Positions 47,507 to 54,896 of a DNA stretch of 54,896 nucleotides are shown piece after piece. This DNA comes from an uncultured Pseudoxanthomonas sp. (GTDB lineage Bacteria; Pseudomonadota; Gammaproteobacteria; Xanthomonadales; Xanthomonadaceae). The DNA is taken from positions 1-54,896 of the forward strand of contig NZ_CAMPJD010000027.1 in assembly GCF_946886695.1 (NCBI RefSeq). Direction: 5' to 3'. The translations under genes and the position numbers were made by a program. The notes beneath the pieces were generated by a model. The model was not told the DNA's origin, searched no databases, and saw only the letters and a list, made by a program, of their open reading frames with translations. Within the stretch, counting starts at the first letter, position 1; each line of letters opens with the position of its first letter.

Positions 47507-49240
47507 ATGATGCGCACTCTCCTGATGTCCTGCCTGGCGACGGCCTTGGCCGCCGCCGCCGTATTGCCTGCTTCCGCCGCCGACCGCATCACCGGCCGCG
47601 CCTTCGCTACCCGTTCCGACGTCATCGCACCGCACGCGATGGCGGCCACCTCGCACCCGCTGGCCACGCAGATAGCACTGGACGTGATGAAGCGGGGCGG
47701 TTCCGCGATGGACGCCGCCATCGCCGCCAACGCGGCGCTCGGTCTGATGGAGCCCACCGGCAACGGTATCGGTGGGGACCTGTTCGCCATCGTCTGGGAT
47801 CCGACGACGAAGAAACTGCACGGCTACAACGGCTCGGGCCGCTCGCCGAAGTCGCTGACGCTGGACTACTTCAAGCAGCAGGGCATCACCGACATCCCCG
47901 CGCACGGGCCGCTACCGGTCAGCGTGCCGGGTGCGGTCGACGGCTGGTTCGCGCTGCACGGGCGCTTCGGCAAGCTGCCGATGCGCGACGTGCTGGCGCC
48001 GACCATCCGCTACGCGCGCGAAGGCCACCCGGTCCACCAGACGATTGCGTACTACTGGGAGCGCTCGGTGCCGCGGCTGTCGAAATTCCCCGGCTTCACC
48101 GAGCAGCTCACCGTCGGCGGCCGCGCGCCGCGCACCGGCGAGATGTGGAAGAACCCGTACCTCGCCGACACGCTGCAAAAGATCGCCGACGGCGGCCGCG
48201 ACGCGTTCTACAAGGGCGACATCGCCCGCACGATCGATGCGTACTTCAAGGCCAACGGCGGCTTCCTGTCGTACGAAGACATGGCGGCGCACACCGGCGA
48301 GTGGGTCATGCCCGTGAGTACCAACTATCGTGGCTACGATGTGTGGGAACTGCCGCCGAACGGGCAGGGCATCGCCGCGCTGCAGATGCTCAACGTGCTG
48401 GAAGGCTACGACTTCTCCAAGATTCCGTTTGGCAGCCCCGAACATGTGCACCTGCTGGTGGAGGCCAAGAAGCTGGCCTTCGCCGACCGCGCGCGCTGGT
48501 ATGCCGATCCCACCTTCCAGCCTGCACCCGTCGCGCGCCTGATCTCCAAGCCGTATGCGCGTGACCGCGCGAAGCTGATCTCGCCCGACAAGGTGCTGCG
48601 CGAAGTGCAGCCCGGCACGCCGAAGGAGCTGGAAGAGGGCGACACCATCTACCTGACCGTCGCCGACAAGGACGGCATGATGGTCTCGCTGATCCAGTCC
48701 AACTACCGCGGCATGGGCAGCGGCATGGCGCCCACCGGTCTGGGCTTCATCCTGCAGGACCGCGGCGAGATGTTCGTGCTGAACGGCTGCGACGGCGCCA
48801 CGCCGCATCCCAACTGCTATGCGCCGGGCAAGCGTCCGTTCCAGACCATCATCCCCGCCTTCATCACCAGGAACGGGCAGCCGTGGGTCAGCTTCGGTGT
48901 AATGGGTGGCGCGATGCAGCCGCAGGGCCATGTGCAGGTGGTGATGAATCTGGTCGACTTCGGCATGACCCTGCAGGAAGCCGGCGATGCACCACGCGTC
49001 CAGCACGACGGCTCCACCGAACCGGTAGGCAGCGCCACCGCGATGACCGACGGCGGCGTGGTGCAGCTGGAGTCCGGCTTCCCCTACGAAACCGTGCGCG
49101 CGCTGATGGACAAAGGCCACCACGTCGAGTGGGCGCTGGGCCCCTATGGCGGCTACCAGGCGATCAAGCGCGACCCGGAGACCGGCGTGTACTACGGCGC
49201 CAGCGAGAGCCGCAAGGATGGACAGGCGGCGGGGTACTGA
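47507..49240 (+). CDS. Gamma-glutamyltransferase family protein
   Basis: A 577-residue periplasmic Ntn-hydrolase that transfers or hydrolyses gamma-glutamyl groups of glutathione-like substrates. The signal peptide spans about residues 1-25 (ending SASAA-D). The conserved N-terminal part includes GNGIGGDLFAIVWDP. The autoprocessing site is about residue 380, in EEGDTIYLTVADKDG; its Thr aligns with the catalytic Thr of E. coli Ggt (TTHYSVVD), though Thr-Ile-Tyr replaces Thr-Thr-His. GMGSGM and FGVMGGAMQPQGHVQV are typical of the small subunit. It is related to the YwrD subgroup. It follows the TPR-like gene by 51 nt. Confidence 0.9.
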   Translation: MMRTLLMSCLATALAAAAVLPASAADRITGRAFATRSDVIAPHAMAATSHPLATQIALDVMKRGGSAMDAAIAANAALGLMEPTGNGIGGDLFAIVWDPTTKKLHGYNGSGRSPKSLTLDYFKQQGITDIPAHGPLPVSVPGAVDGWFALHGRFGKLPMRDVLAPTIRYAREGHPVHQTIAYYWERSVPRLSKFPGFTEQLTVGGRAPRTGEMWKNPYLADTLQKIADGGRDAFYKGDIARTIDAYFKANGGFLSYEDMAAHTGEWVMPVSTNYRGYDVWELPPNGQGIAALQMLNVLEGYDFSKIPFGSPEHVHLLVEAKKLAFADRARWYADPTFQPAPVARLISKPYARDRAKLISPDKVLREVQPGTPKELEEGDTIYLTVADKDGMMVSLIQSNYRGMGSGMAPTGLGFILQDRGEMFVLNGCDGATPHPNCYAPGKRPFQTIIPAFITRNGQPWVSFGVMGGAMQPQGHVQVVMNLVDFGMTLQEAGDAPRVQHDGSTEPVGSATAMTDGGVVQLESGFPYETVRALMDKGHHVEWALGPYGGYQAIKRDPETGVYYGASESRKDGQAAGY

Positions 49241-49263
49241 GGGATTCGCGAGCGTGATTTCAT

Positions 49264-49345
49264 ATGTTGGGGTGAATGGAGTGAACTCCAACATCGCAGC
49301 GGCGAATTGTCTGCGTGTTTGGGTTCGCAAGCTCACCCCAACCTA
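49264..49345. repeat. REP-like inverted pair, family E (GTTGGGGTGA-type)
   Basis: ATGTTGGGGTGAATGGAGTGAACTCCAACAT (49264-49294) faces TGGGTTCGCAAGCTCACCCCAACCTAT (ending 49345). The right arm read in reverse is ATAGGTTGGGGTGAGCTTGCGAACCCA. It lies just past the GGT stop. It is a fifth intergenic repeat type in this window. Confidence 0.65.
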
Positions 49346-49423
49346 TCGGGAAGAGCGCAGCGGAGCCCATCAGTCGCCACGGTACGGTGCGATGAGTTGG
49401 TTTGGCGTGGGCAGGAGCGTGGA

Positions 49424-49807
49424 ATGCGTATCCGGATGATGAGAAGACTGATCATCTTGCTGGCCGGGATACTCGGCGTCGCACCCGCCGCGCCGGCGTC
49501 CGAGCCCGCTATGCCGTTGCAGTCGGGCGCCTATGTCTTCCAGCATCGGTTTGCGGAACATCCCGAGTTGCCCAGCATCCGACTTGAGGCCCGTGTCGAA
49601 GAGGGGCGCATCACGTTGGTGAACCATGATCGCAGCGACGTATTTCCTCTGGGTGTCATCGCGGAAGGCAGGGTCATGTGGCACGCGGCGAGCAAGCAAT
49701 GGATCATCGCGCAGCAGCCAGAGGATGCGTTGGCGGTCGAGGTGGGTGGCTGCAGTGATGGTCCGGAAGTAGTCGATCTGCTGCACAAGACTTACTGGAC
49801 GTGTTGA
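49424..49807 (+). CDS. Small exported protein of unknown function
   Basis: A 127-residue protein. The ATG at 49424 has AGGAG 8 nt before it. The leader MRIRMMRRLIILLAGILGVAPAAPAS is a signal peptide, cut near ASEPA. The mature part is about 100 residues with a mixed strand/helix pattern and two cysteines (VGGCSDG and the final WTC) that may pair. The upstream open frame to 49307 crosses the REP-like pair and is not used. No family recognised. The gene is followed by a spacer with one REP arm. Confidence 0.62.
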   Translation: MRIRMMRRLIILLAGILGVAPAAPASEPAMPLQSGAYVFQHRFAEHPELPSIRLEARVEEGRITLVNHDRSDVFPLGVIAEGRVMWHAASKQWIIAQQPEDALAVEVGGCSDGPEVVDLLHKTYWTC

Positions 49808-49875
49808 AGCCCGTAAAACAAGTGCTCCCTTCGGCTCAACCCATCCAACGCACAGGTTCGTAGACAATGATCGGC

Positions 49876-49900
49876 TTGGTGGGCTAAGGCCCACCTTACG
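49876..49900 (-). repeat. Single REP arm, family D
   Basis: TTGGTGGGCTAAGGCCCACCTTACG holds a GGTGGGC-TAA-GGCCCACC hairpin. Its reverse complement begins GTAAGGTGGGCC, a mutated GTAG head. No inverse partner is visible nearby, so it is a singlet. Confidence 0.65.
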
Positions 49901-49918
49901 CATCCAAGAGACCATGCC

Positions 49919-50149
49919 ATGGCCACACTCCCCGCCCTTCCCGAACTCGCCCCCGGCCTCTATCGTCACTACAAAGGCAACGACTACGAAGTGGTCGCAG
50001 TGGCGCGGCACAGCGAGACGCTGGAGCCGGTGGTGGTGTACCGCGCGCTGTACGGCGAAGGCGGGCTGTGGGTGCGGCCGTACGCGATGTTCTGCGAAGA
50101 AGTGATGGTGGACGGGCGCAGCGTGCGGCGCTTCGCGCCGATGGAATGA
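49919..50149 (+). CDS. DUF1653 protein
   Basis: A 76-residue protein fully matching DUF1653 (about 65-80 residues): PGLYRHYKGNDYEVVAVARHSETLEPVVVYRALYG... LWVRPYAMFCEEVMVDG. It is a small beta-barrel-like domain of unknown function, common in proteobacteria. It is 7 nt upstream of the DUF1697 gene, so the two are likely co-transcribed. Confidence 0.88.
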   Translation: MATLPALPELAPGLYRHYKGNDYEVVAVARHSETLEPVVVYRALYGEGGLWVRPYAMFCEEVMVDGRSVRRFAPME

Positions 50150-50156
50150 GGCGCGC

Positions 50157-50696
50157 ATGACCACCTGCATCGCCCTCCTCCGCGGGATCAACGTCGGCAA
50201 GGCAAAGCGGATCGCGATGGCGGACCTGCGCGCCTTGCTGGAAGGACTGGGCCATACTGACGTAGCCACGTTGCTCAACAGCGGCAACGCGGTGTTCAAG
50301 GCCGGCAAGGGGGCGCCTAGGAAACTGGCCGCCGACATCTCGGCCGCCATCACGACACGACTCGGCATCGAGGTGCCCGTCATCGTGGTGTCGGCCAAGG
50401 AACTGGCGTTGATCGTCCGCGAGAACCCGTTCGCATCGGCGGATCCCTCGCGCCTGCTGGTCGCCTTCGTGGCGGAAGTCGGCACGCTGTCGGCCATGTC
50501 GGCGATCGAGCCGCACGTCGTCTTGCCGGAACAGTTCCACGTCGGCACGTACGCCGCCTACCTGCATTGCGCTAGCGGTATTCTGGAAAGCAAGGCGGCC
50601 GAAGCGCTGCTGGGCAAGGCAGGCAAGGCCACCACCACGCGCAACTGGGGAACCGTGCAGAAGTTGCTGGCGCTGGTGGACAAGGCCGGCACCTGA
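50157..50696 (+). CDS. DUF1697 protein
   Basis: A 179-residue cytosolic protein with the DUF1697 signature: CIALLRGINVGKAKRIAMADLRALLEGLGHTDVATLLNSGNAVF at the N-terminus and a central NPFASADPSRLLVAFV. The C-terminal TTTRNWGTVQKLLALV motif is usual for the family. It starts 7 nt after the DUF1653 stop (gaggcgcATG). Molecular function is unknown for the family. Confidence 0.9.
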   Translation: MTTCIALLRGINVGKAKRIAMADLRALLEGLGHTDVATLLNSGNAVFKAGKGAPRKLAADISAAITTRLGIEVPVIVVSAKELALIVRENPFASADPSRLLVAFVAEVGTLSAMSAIEPHVVLPEQFHVGTYAAYLHCASGILESKAAEALLGKAGKATTTRNWGTVQKLLALVDKAGT

Positions 50697-50793
50697 TGTT
50701 CTGGCATGGCTTCTTAAGACGCGGGGCGTGGAATTGCGAAGCCGGAGCGCATGCCCCATGCACCCATTCGAACAACCTGGGGAGGTTGAGTAA

Positions 50794-51369
50794 ATGAAAT
50801 GGGCACTCGTAATCTTACTGCTTCTATCCTTCCCCGTGAGGGCGCAGGAAGAGTGCCTGGAAATACAGGAAACAGCGCTAGGCGCCGCGCTGGACGATAC
50901 GACAGCTATCTATAACTTGGGCGTAGATTTCTATGTCGGCGCGTGCGTTGAAAAGAGTTACCGGAAGGCGGCACATCTTTGGGAGAAGGCTGCCAACGCC
51001 GGTGTCGTGCCCGCCAAGAACAACTTGGGTTACCTGCTCTTCGAAGGACTCGAAGTGAAGCAGGATCATCGGAGAGCTGTTCTACTTTGGACTGAAGCTG
51101 CTCGTGCCGGTCACTCGGAGGCCCAAGTGCATCTGGGGAGCGCGGTCTTCCACGGCGATGGGACAGAGAAGGATCCGGTGCAGGGGTTGGCGTGGATCCT
51201 GTATGCGATCGAATCGGCAAAGCGCAGGCCCGATGATCCGGACGGCGGTGGTGGTGAGGACATCGTCCGTATGGCGGAAGCTCAGAAGGCAGAGATGCTT
51301 GCCATTGCACCTGACGTGCTACCTGCTGCCCAAGCACAGGTCCACCGCATCGTGGTGGACGAGCGATAG
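50794..51369 (+). CDS. Exported Sel1-repeat protein
   Basis: A 191-residue protein. The signal peptide is residues 1-17 (FPVRAQ). Two clear Sel1-like repeats follow at about 62-97 (YRKAAHLWEKAANAGVVPAKNNLGYLLFEG) and 98-133 (HRRAVLLWTEAARAGHSEAQVHLGSAVFHGDG), with a weaker one at about 42-60. Sel1 repeats mediate protein-protein contacts at the envelope. Base composition is visibly lower in GC in the first two thirds (close to 53 percent by eye) than in flanking genes, which suggests recent acquisition. No mobile-element gene is adjacent. Confidence 0.85.
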   Translation: MKWALVILLLLSFPVRAQEECLEIQETALGAALDDTTAIYNLGVDFYVGACVEKSYRKAAHLWEKAANAGVVPAKNNLGYLLFEGLEVKQDHRRAVLLWTEAARAGHSEAQVHLGSAVFHGDGTEKDPVQGLAWILYAIESAKRRPDDPDGGGGEDIVRMAEAQKAEMLAIAPDVLPAAQAQVHRIVVDER

Positions 51370-51407
51370 CTCGTCCTGATAGGAGACCTGCGTCTGGCTA
51401 ATGGAGC

Positions 51408-53129
51408 TTACAGATCAAGCCCCAGCAGCAGCGGATCGTGGTCGGAGCTGCGGAACGGGACGGTGGCGTCGCCGTCGGCGTAGCCCTGCGCATCCTGTTC
51501 GTCGGCATTGATGTGCCACTCGGCGGCGCCGCGCAGCTGCTTCGCCAGTGAGGGGCTGAGCAGGGCGTGGTCGAGCCGGCCGGTGAGGCCGCTGTAGACG
51601 TAGCTGTAGGGCTGTTCGACGCCGGCCTGTTTGAAGGCATCCACCCAGCCGGCGTCATCGCGCAGCCAGCGCACCGGCGCTTCCATCGCATAGGCGTTGA
51701 AGTCGCCGAGCATGACAATGCGGTCCGTGCGCGTGCGGGTAGGGTCGGCTTTCAACCACGCATCCAGGCGCTGGGCAGAATCCAGGCGCAGCGCATTCCA
51801 GCAGCCAGCGCCGTCCTTCTGGTCGGCGTCCGGGCCGGTGGCTTCAGAGCAGCCCTTGGACTTCAGGTGGTTGGCGACCACGACGAACGCCTTGCCGTTG
51901 CCGCGCACGAACGCCTGCGCCAGCGGACTGCGGCTGCGTTCGCCGAATGGACCTTCTTGCAGCGTCGCGGGCTTGCCGGTGGGCTTCACGCGGTCGCTGC
52001 GGTAGATCAGGCCGACACGGATGGTGTCGGGGCCGGGGCCCTGCTTCGCATCAATGAAACGCCAGGTGCCGCCGCCGGTGTTCAGCGCGGCGACCAGCTG
52101 CGCCAGGCTGGAGTCGGCGCCGTAGCCATCATTCTCCAGTTCCATCAGCGCGGCGATGTCTGGATCGAGGCCCCGGATGGTGGCGATGAGCTTGGCGAGT
52201 TGCGCCTTCAGCTGTTGCGGCGTCTTTGCGCCGCGTTCGGTGGGAAAGCCACCGCCCTTGCCGTCGCCGTTGAACAGGTTTTCCAGGTTGAAGGCGGCCA
52301 CGCGCGCACTGCCGTCTACGTGTGGCGCGGCCGGGCGATCCGGCGCGGCGATCGTCGGTGCTGTGGTGAGCTGCAGGCGCCAGCCGCCGGGACGCTGGTC
52401 GACGATGCCTTGCACGCCGCTCAGCACGGTGCCGGTGCGCAGCGGCTGGCCGTCCTTCACGTACCAGATGGTGGCCGGATCGCGCTTGGCGCTGCCATCG
52501 TCCAGCAGCAGGGTGCGGCGGGCATTGTCGGCGGCGAGGCGCTTGGCCTCGACGCTGCCGGGTGCGGCGAGTTCGCTGGGCTGCCAGAGGCGGCCGTCGA
52601 AGCTAGCGATCAGTTCGCCGAAGCGCTCGAGCGTATGCGTGCCACTGAGCGTGAGCGGGGCGTCGATGCGGACGAGCATGCCTTCCAGCGTTTTCCAGTC
52701 GCCGGGTAGCGAGGTCAGCACGGTGGGCGGGATGCTGCCCTTGCCGCGCCGCTGGATCACCGGCGCGTGGAGTGCGGTCAATGTGTTGTCGCCACCGGCC
52801 TTGCGCTCGCCGACGATGCCGCGCACGCGGACACGATCGCCTACGGCAATGGCCGGCGAGGGTGCGCCTTCCTCGAAGACCACGAACAGGGCGTCGGAGG
52901 TCATCGCCTGCCCATCACCGGTGTCCTGCACGAAGAAGCCGCCCAGATCAGGAAAGATCGCCGTGACGATGCCTTCGACCGTGACGGCCTGGCCGTCGAG
53001 CGCGCTGCGCGTGCTTTCACCCTGCACCTGGCCGATGGGCGTGACGCGCTCCTTCGGCGTGGCTGCGCAGGCGGGCAGCGTCAGGGAGGCGAGCAGGGCG
53101 AGGGTGAGCAGCGAGCGGGGAGACGTCAT
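51408..53129 (-). CDS. ExeM/NucH-family extracellular endonuclease lipoprotein
   Basis: A 573-residue protein. The signal peptide has a lipobox-like LPACA (Cys about residue 19). An N-terminal OB-fold region follows (about 40-130, TVEGIVTAIFPDLGGFFVQDTGDG). A middle linker leads to a C-terminal endonuclease/exonuclease/phosphatase domain (about 245-570). The active-site pattern is NLENLF (Asn/Glu), ALMELENDGYG, VANHLKSKG, MLGDFNAY and the terminal SSDHDPLLLGL. Such enzymes degrade extracellular DNA. It likely sits on the outer membrane. The start at 53129 is set by the lipoprotein leader. A disulfide between the Cys in KSKGCSE and GAGCWN is likely. Confidence 0.9.
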   Translation of the reverse strand: MTSPRSLLTLALLASLTLPACAATPKERVTPIGQVQGESTRSALDGQAVTVEGIVTAIFPDLGGFFVQDTGDGQAMTSDALFVVFEEGAPSPAIAVGDRVRVRGIVGERKAGGDNTLTALHAPVIQRRGKGSIPPTVLTSLPGDWKTLEGMLVRIDAPLTLSGTHTLERFGELIASFDGRLWQPSELAAPGSVEAKRLAADNARRTLLLDDGSAKRDPATIWYVKDGQPLRTGTVLSGVQGIVDQRPGGWRLQLTTAPTIAAPDRPAAPHVDGSARVAAFNLENLFNGDGKGGGFPTERGAKTPQQLKAQLAKLIATIRGLDPDIAALMELENDGYGADSSLAQLVAALNTGGGTWRFIDAKQGPGPDTIRVGLIYRSDRVKPTGKPATLQEGPFGERSRSPLAQAFVRGNGKAFVVVANHLKSKGCSEATGPDADQKDGAGCWNALRLDSAQRLDAWLKADPTRTRTDRIVMLGDFNAYAMEAPVRWLRDDAGWVDAFKQAGVEQPYSYVYSGLTGRLDHALLSPSLAKQLRGAAEWHINADEQDAQGYADGDATVPFRSSDHDPLLLGLDL

Positions 53130-53200
53130 CGTGGGGCGACCGTTGAAGCGAGGCGGCAAGGGTAAACGGAAAGGGTGACGGCAGATGCGATGCCAGCGCG

Positions 53201-53410
53201 CCTCCCTCATCCCGCGTGCGGGGGCGAGGGTGCCCAGAGAGCCTGCCCCCGTACTTGATAAGGGGGCGGGTGAGGGGCGACAGCGCCGTGGTGTTGGAGG
53301 GTCGCCGCGAGATGTCGAGTGTGGTGGGTGGACTTGGGCTGTCGAAATTGGACTTCGTTCGCCCCTCATCCGCCTTCGGCACCTTCTCCCCGCATGCGGG
53401 GAGAAGGGAG
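53201..53410. repeat. Intergenic inverted repeat, family F, long version
   Basis: CCTCCCTCATCCCGCGTGCGGGGGCGAGGGTGCCC begins the block. The middle holds GCCCCCGTACTTGATAAGGGGGCGGGTGAGGGGCGA. The right end is CGCCCCTCATCCGCCTTCGGCACCTTCTCCCCGCATGCGGGGAGAAGG. It fills the gene-free gap between the ExeM and cytochrome genes (about 350 bases) and is clearly related to the copy at 36125-36247. No ORF with coding character is seen inside. Confidence 0.75.
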
Positions 53411-53433
53411 TGTTCGGGCCCCTTAGTGCGGCA

Positions 53434-53464
53434 CAAACAAAAACGCCGCCCGGAGGCGGCGTTT
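53434..53464 (-). terminator. Rho-independent terminator of the cytochrome gene
   Basis: The plus-strand sequence AAACGCCGCC-CGGA-GGCGGCGTTT (53441-53464) is a 10-bp stem. On the minus strand its 3' arm merges into a TTTTTGTTTG tail. It lies 19 nt after the cytochrome stop. Confidence 0.82.
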
Positions 53465-53482
53465 CGTGGAAGGCGGTGTGCC

Positions 53483-54001
53483 TTACTTGCTGTTGGACAG
53501 CATCCAGTCGACGGTGGCGTGTACCTGCTCGTCGGTGAGGGCCGGGTTACCGCCCTTCGGGGGCATGATGCCGCCATCCGGGCCGGTGAAGCCTTCGATG
53601 GCGTGCTTGTACAGCGTGTCCACGCCCTTGGCGGCGCGTGCGCCCATGCCGGCGGCTGTCAGCATCGGAGCCTTGCCCACGCCGTTGGTGTGGCAGGCGC
53701 CACACAGGTTCTTGTAGATCTCGCCACCATCCAGCGTGCCGCCGTAGGCGACCTGCGAGGCGGCGGCGGCCTGCGCGGCGGCGGCGGCGGCGGCCTGGGC
53801 AGCAGCACCGGTTTCACCGGCATAGACGGCGCCGGCCGGGGCGATGCGCGCCTCGGTGATCTGCACGGCCTTGGGGTTCACTTCCGGCGGCAGGGTGTCG
53901 TGCAGGAAGTACGCACCGACGATCAGGCCACCGGTGACCAGCACCAGAAAGCCGATCACCATCGAGAAATGCTTGAGGAATTCGAGGTCGTAGTTACGCA
54001 C
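53483..54001 (-). CDS. Membrane-anchored cytochrome c5 family protein
   Basis: A 172-residue c-type cytochrome that would carry electrons at the periplasmic face. The N-terminal transmembrane anchor (about 11-34) is followed by a linker rich in Ala/Gln (about 62-84, GETGAAAQAAAAAAAQ). The cytochrome domain (about 88-170) has heme motif CGACH (Cys100-Cys103-His104). The axial Met is likely in GGIMPPKGG (Met146). The C-terminal region reads PALTDEQVHATVDWMLSNSK. The Ala-rich linker probably lets the heme domain reach oxidase partners. It is downstream of pgl in the same direction with a gap of 166 nt. Confidence 0.92.
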   Translation of the reverse strand: MRNYDLEFLKHFSMVIGFLVLVTGGLIVGAYFLHDTLPPEVNPKAVQITEARIAPAGAVYAGETGAAAQAAAAAAAQAAAASQVAYGGTLDGGEIYKNLCGACHTNGVGKAPMLTAAGMGARAAKGVDTLYKHAIEGFTGPDGGIMPPKGGNPALTDEQVHATVDWMLSNSK

Positions 54002-54167
54002 TTTCCACCTTTGGCAGCACGGCCGTGGGGCCGCGCATGGCTACGAAAACGGGGGCCGACGGACAACGCGTTGCGCGATCCAGGCGGGACCGGGCGCCGG
54101 AGCGCCGCGGGCAAGGACGCATTATAAGCAGTGAGGCCGTCTTTGCCTCAACACCGGCGCATCGCGA

Positions 54168-54881
54168 TCACTGCGCCAGATAGACCTGCAATGGCGCGCG
54201 CAACGCCTGCATCAGCGTACGGATCGGATAGCCGGCGCCCGCGCCGTGGCCCGACAGGGCCTGCTGGAGCACCTGGCGCTTCTCGCCGCCTTCGATGTGC
54301 AGGTACAGATGGCCGGCATCGCGCAGCGTGGGAAGGGTCAGGGTGATGCGGGGTTCGCCGGCACCGGGTGCGCGCATCGGCAGCACGGCGGCGGTCGTGG
54401 CCGGGTCCATCGCGTCGGCGAGGCGGTCGCCGCCAGGGAAGAACGAGGCGGTGTGCCCGTCGCCACCCATGCCCAGCACGACCACGTCCAGCGCCGGCGG
54501 CAGGTCGGCGGCGACGTCAGCGAGGGCGTCGTCCGGCGTGGCGGTGGACCGGTGGAGTGGAACGAAGCGCGCGCTGGTGGCGGCGTTCTGGAGCAGGTGT
54601 TCCTTCACCAGGCGGGCGTTGGAGCGCTCGTGTCCGTCGGCTACCCAGCGTTCGTCGACCAGGGTGACGGTGACGTTCGCCCAGTCCAGCGGCTGCCGCG
54701 ACAGTGCCTGCAGGAAGCGGCGCGGGGTGGTGCCGCCGGACAGGGCAATGCTGGCTTGGCCGCGCTGGGCGAGCGCAGTACGCAGGTCGTCCGCCACCGC
54801 CTGGGCAAGCGCGGTCGCGACGGCGTCGCCGTCGGGGAACGGGTGCAGCTGGATCTGCAGCGAGAGATCGGTGGGGGGCAT
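54168..54881 (-). CDS. pgl: 6-phosphogluconolactonase
   Basis: A 237-residue enzyme hydrolysing 6-phosphogluconolactone in the oxidative pentose-phosphate and Entner-Doudoroff routes. Family motifs are ASIALSGGTTPRRFLQALS (about 43-61), VTLVDERWV (about 71-79) and DVVVLGMGGDGHTASFFPGG (about 131-150). Length is normal (about 235). The ATG at 54881 is close to the window end, so the upstream genes, which in xanthomonads may include zwf and edd, are outside view. Confidence 0.95.
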   Translation of the reverse strand: MPPTDLSLQIQLHPFPDGDAVATALAQAVADDLRTALAQRGQASIALSGGTTPRRFLQALSRQPLDWANVTVTLVDERWVADGHERSNARLVKEHLLQNAATSARFVPLHRSTATPDDALADVAADLPPALDVVVLGMGGDGHTASFFPGGDRLADAMDPATTAAVLPMRAPGAGEPRITLTLPTLRDAGHLYLHIEGGEKRQVLQQALSGHGAGAGYPIRTLMQALRAPLQVYLAQ

Positions 54882-54896
54882 GGGGCGACTCGGGAG

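Overview
The window is about 55 kb of high-GC, gene-dense bacterial chromosome. Gene content and repeats point to a gammaproteobacterium of the Xanthomonadaceae/Lysobacteraceae (Pseudoxanthomonas-, Stenotrophomonas- or Lysobacter-like). The clues are a monomeric NADP-isocitrate dehydrogenase, AceK, Tat-exported TldD paralogues, a fused indolepyruvate:ferredoxin oxidoreductase, and many intergenic GTAG-headed REP palindromes such as the 'GTAGGAGCGACGTGAGTCGC' type. I assign the family by recognition of these features, not by a database search. I see no rRNA, tRNA, CRISPR array, prophage or insertion sequence.

Layout. 1-1518: the tail of a membrane protein, then an ECF sigma/anti-sigma pair behind a likely self-recognised promoter. 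1558-9417: exported methyltransferase-like protein, quinone/enone-type oxidoreductase, a Pat-type CoA-ligase/GNAT acetyltransferase, AceK, a LysR regulator and a small divergent ORF. 9561-14301: gamma-glutamylcyclotransferase-like protein, monomeric Icd, a lipoprotein, a Kbp/YgaU-like LysM protein and QueF. 14371-20301: chagasin-type inhibitor, MltB-type transglycosylase, hexose-6-P mutarotase, TetA-like MFS pump, double-PepSY protein and a BenE-type transporter. 20412-28079: a double-domain methylglyoxal-synthase-like protein, GltD, GltB and an I78 inhibitor lipoprotein. 28139-36105: a MoxR/DUF58/BatA-like/DUF4175-like/membrane-protein operon, overlapping gene to gene, led by a DUF4159 protein. 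36253-41188: three TldD/PmbA-family genes, two of which are close paralogues with Tat signals. 41313-42748: NYN/LOTUS protein and a DUF938 methyltransferase. 42957-49807: the ferredoxin oxidoreductase, a TPR-like exported protein, gamma-glutamyltransferase and a small exported protein. 49919-54881: DUF1653, DUF1697, a Sel1-repeat protein of lower GC, an ExeM/NucH nuclease lipoprotein, a membrane-anchored cytochrome c5 and Pgl.

How the genes connect. Central carbon and nitrogen metabolism is well represented: Icd and AceK at the isocitrate branch point, GltBD for ammonium assimilation, Pgl and the hexose mutarotase in sugar-phosphate metabolism, and Pat for lysine acetylation. A second theme is the envelope: MoxR-DUF58-BatA chaperone-like operon, exported TldD metallopeptidases, a lytic transglycosylase, protease-inhibitor lipoproteins and PepSY. 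Non-coding DNA is dominated by several families of paired inverted repeats (REPIN-like). Their GTAG heads repeatedly coincide with stop codons of neighbouring genes, which is the most striking sequence-level pattern here.
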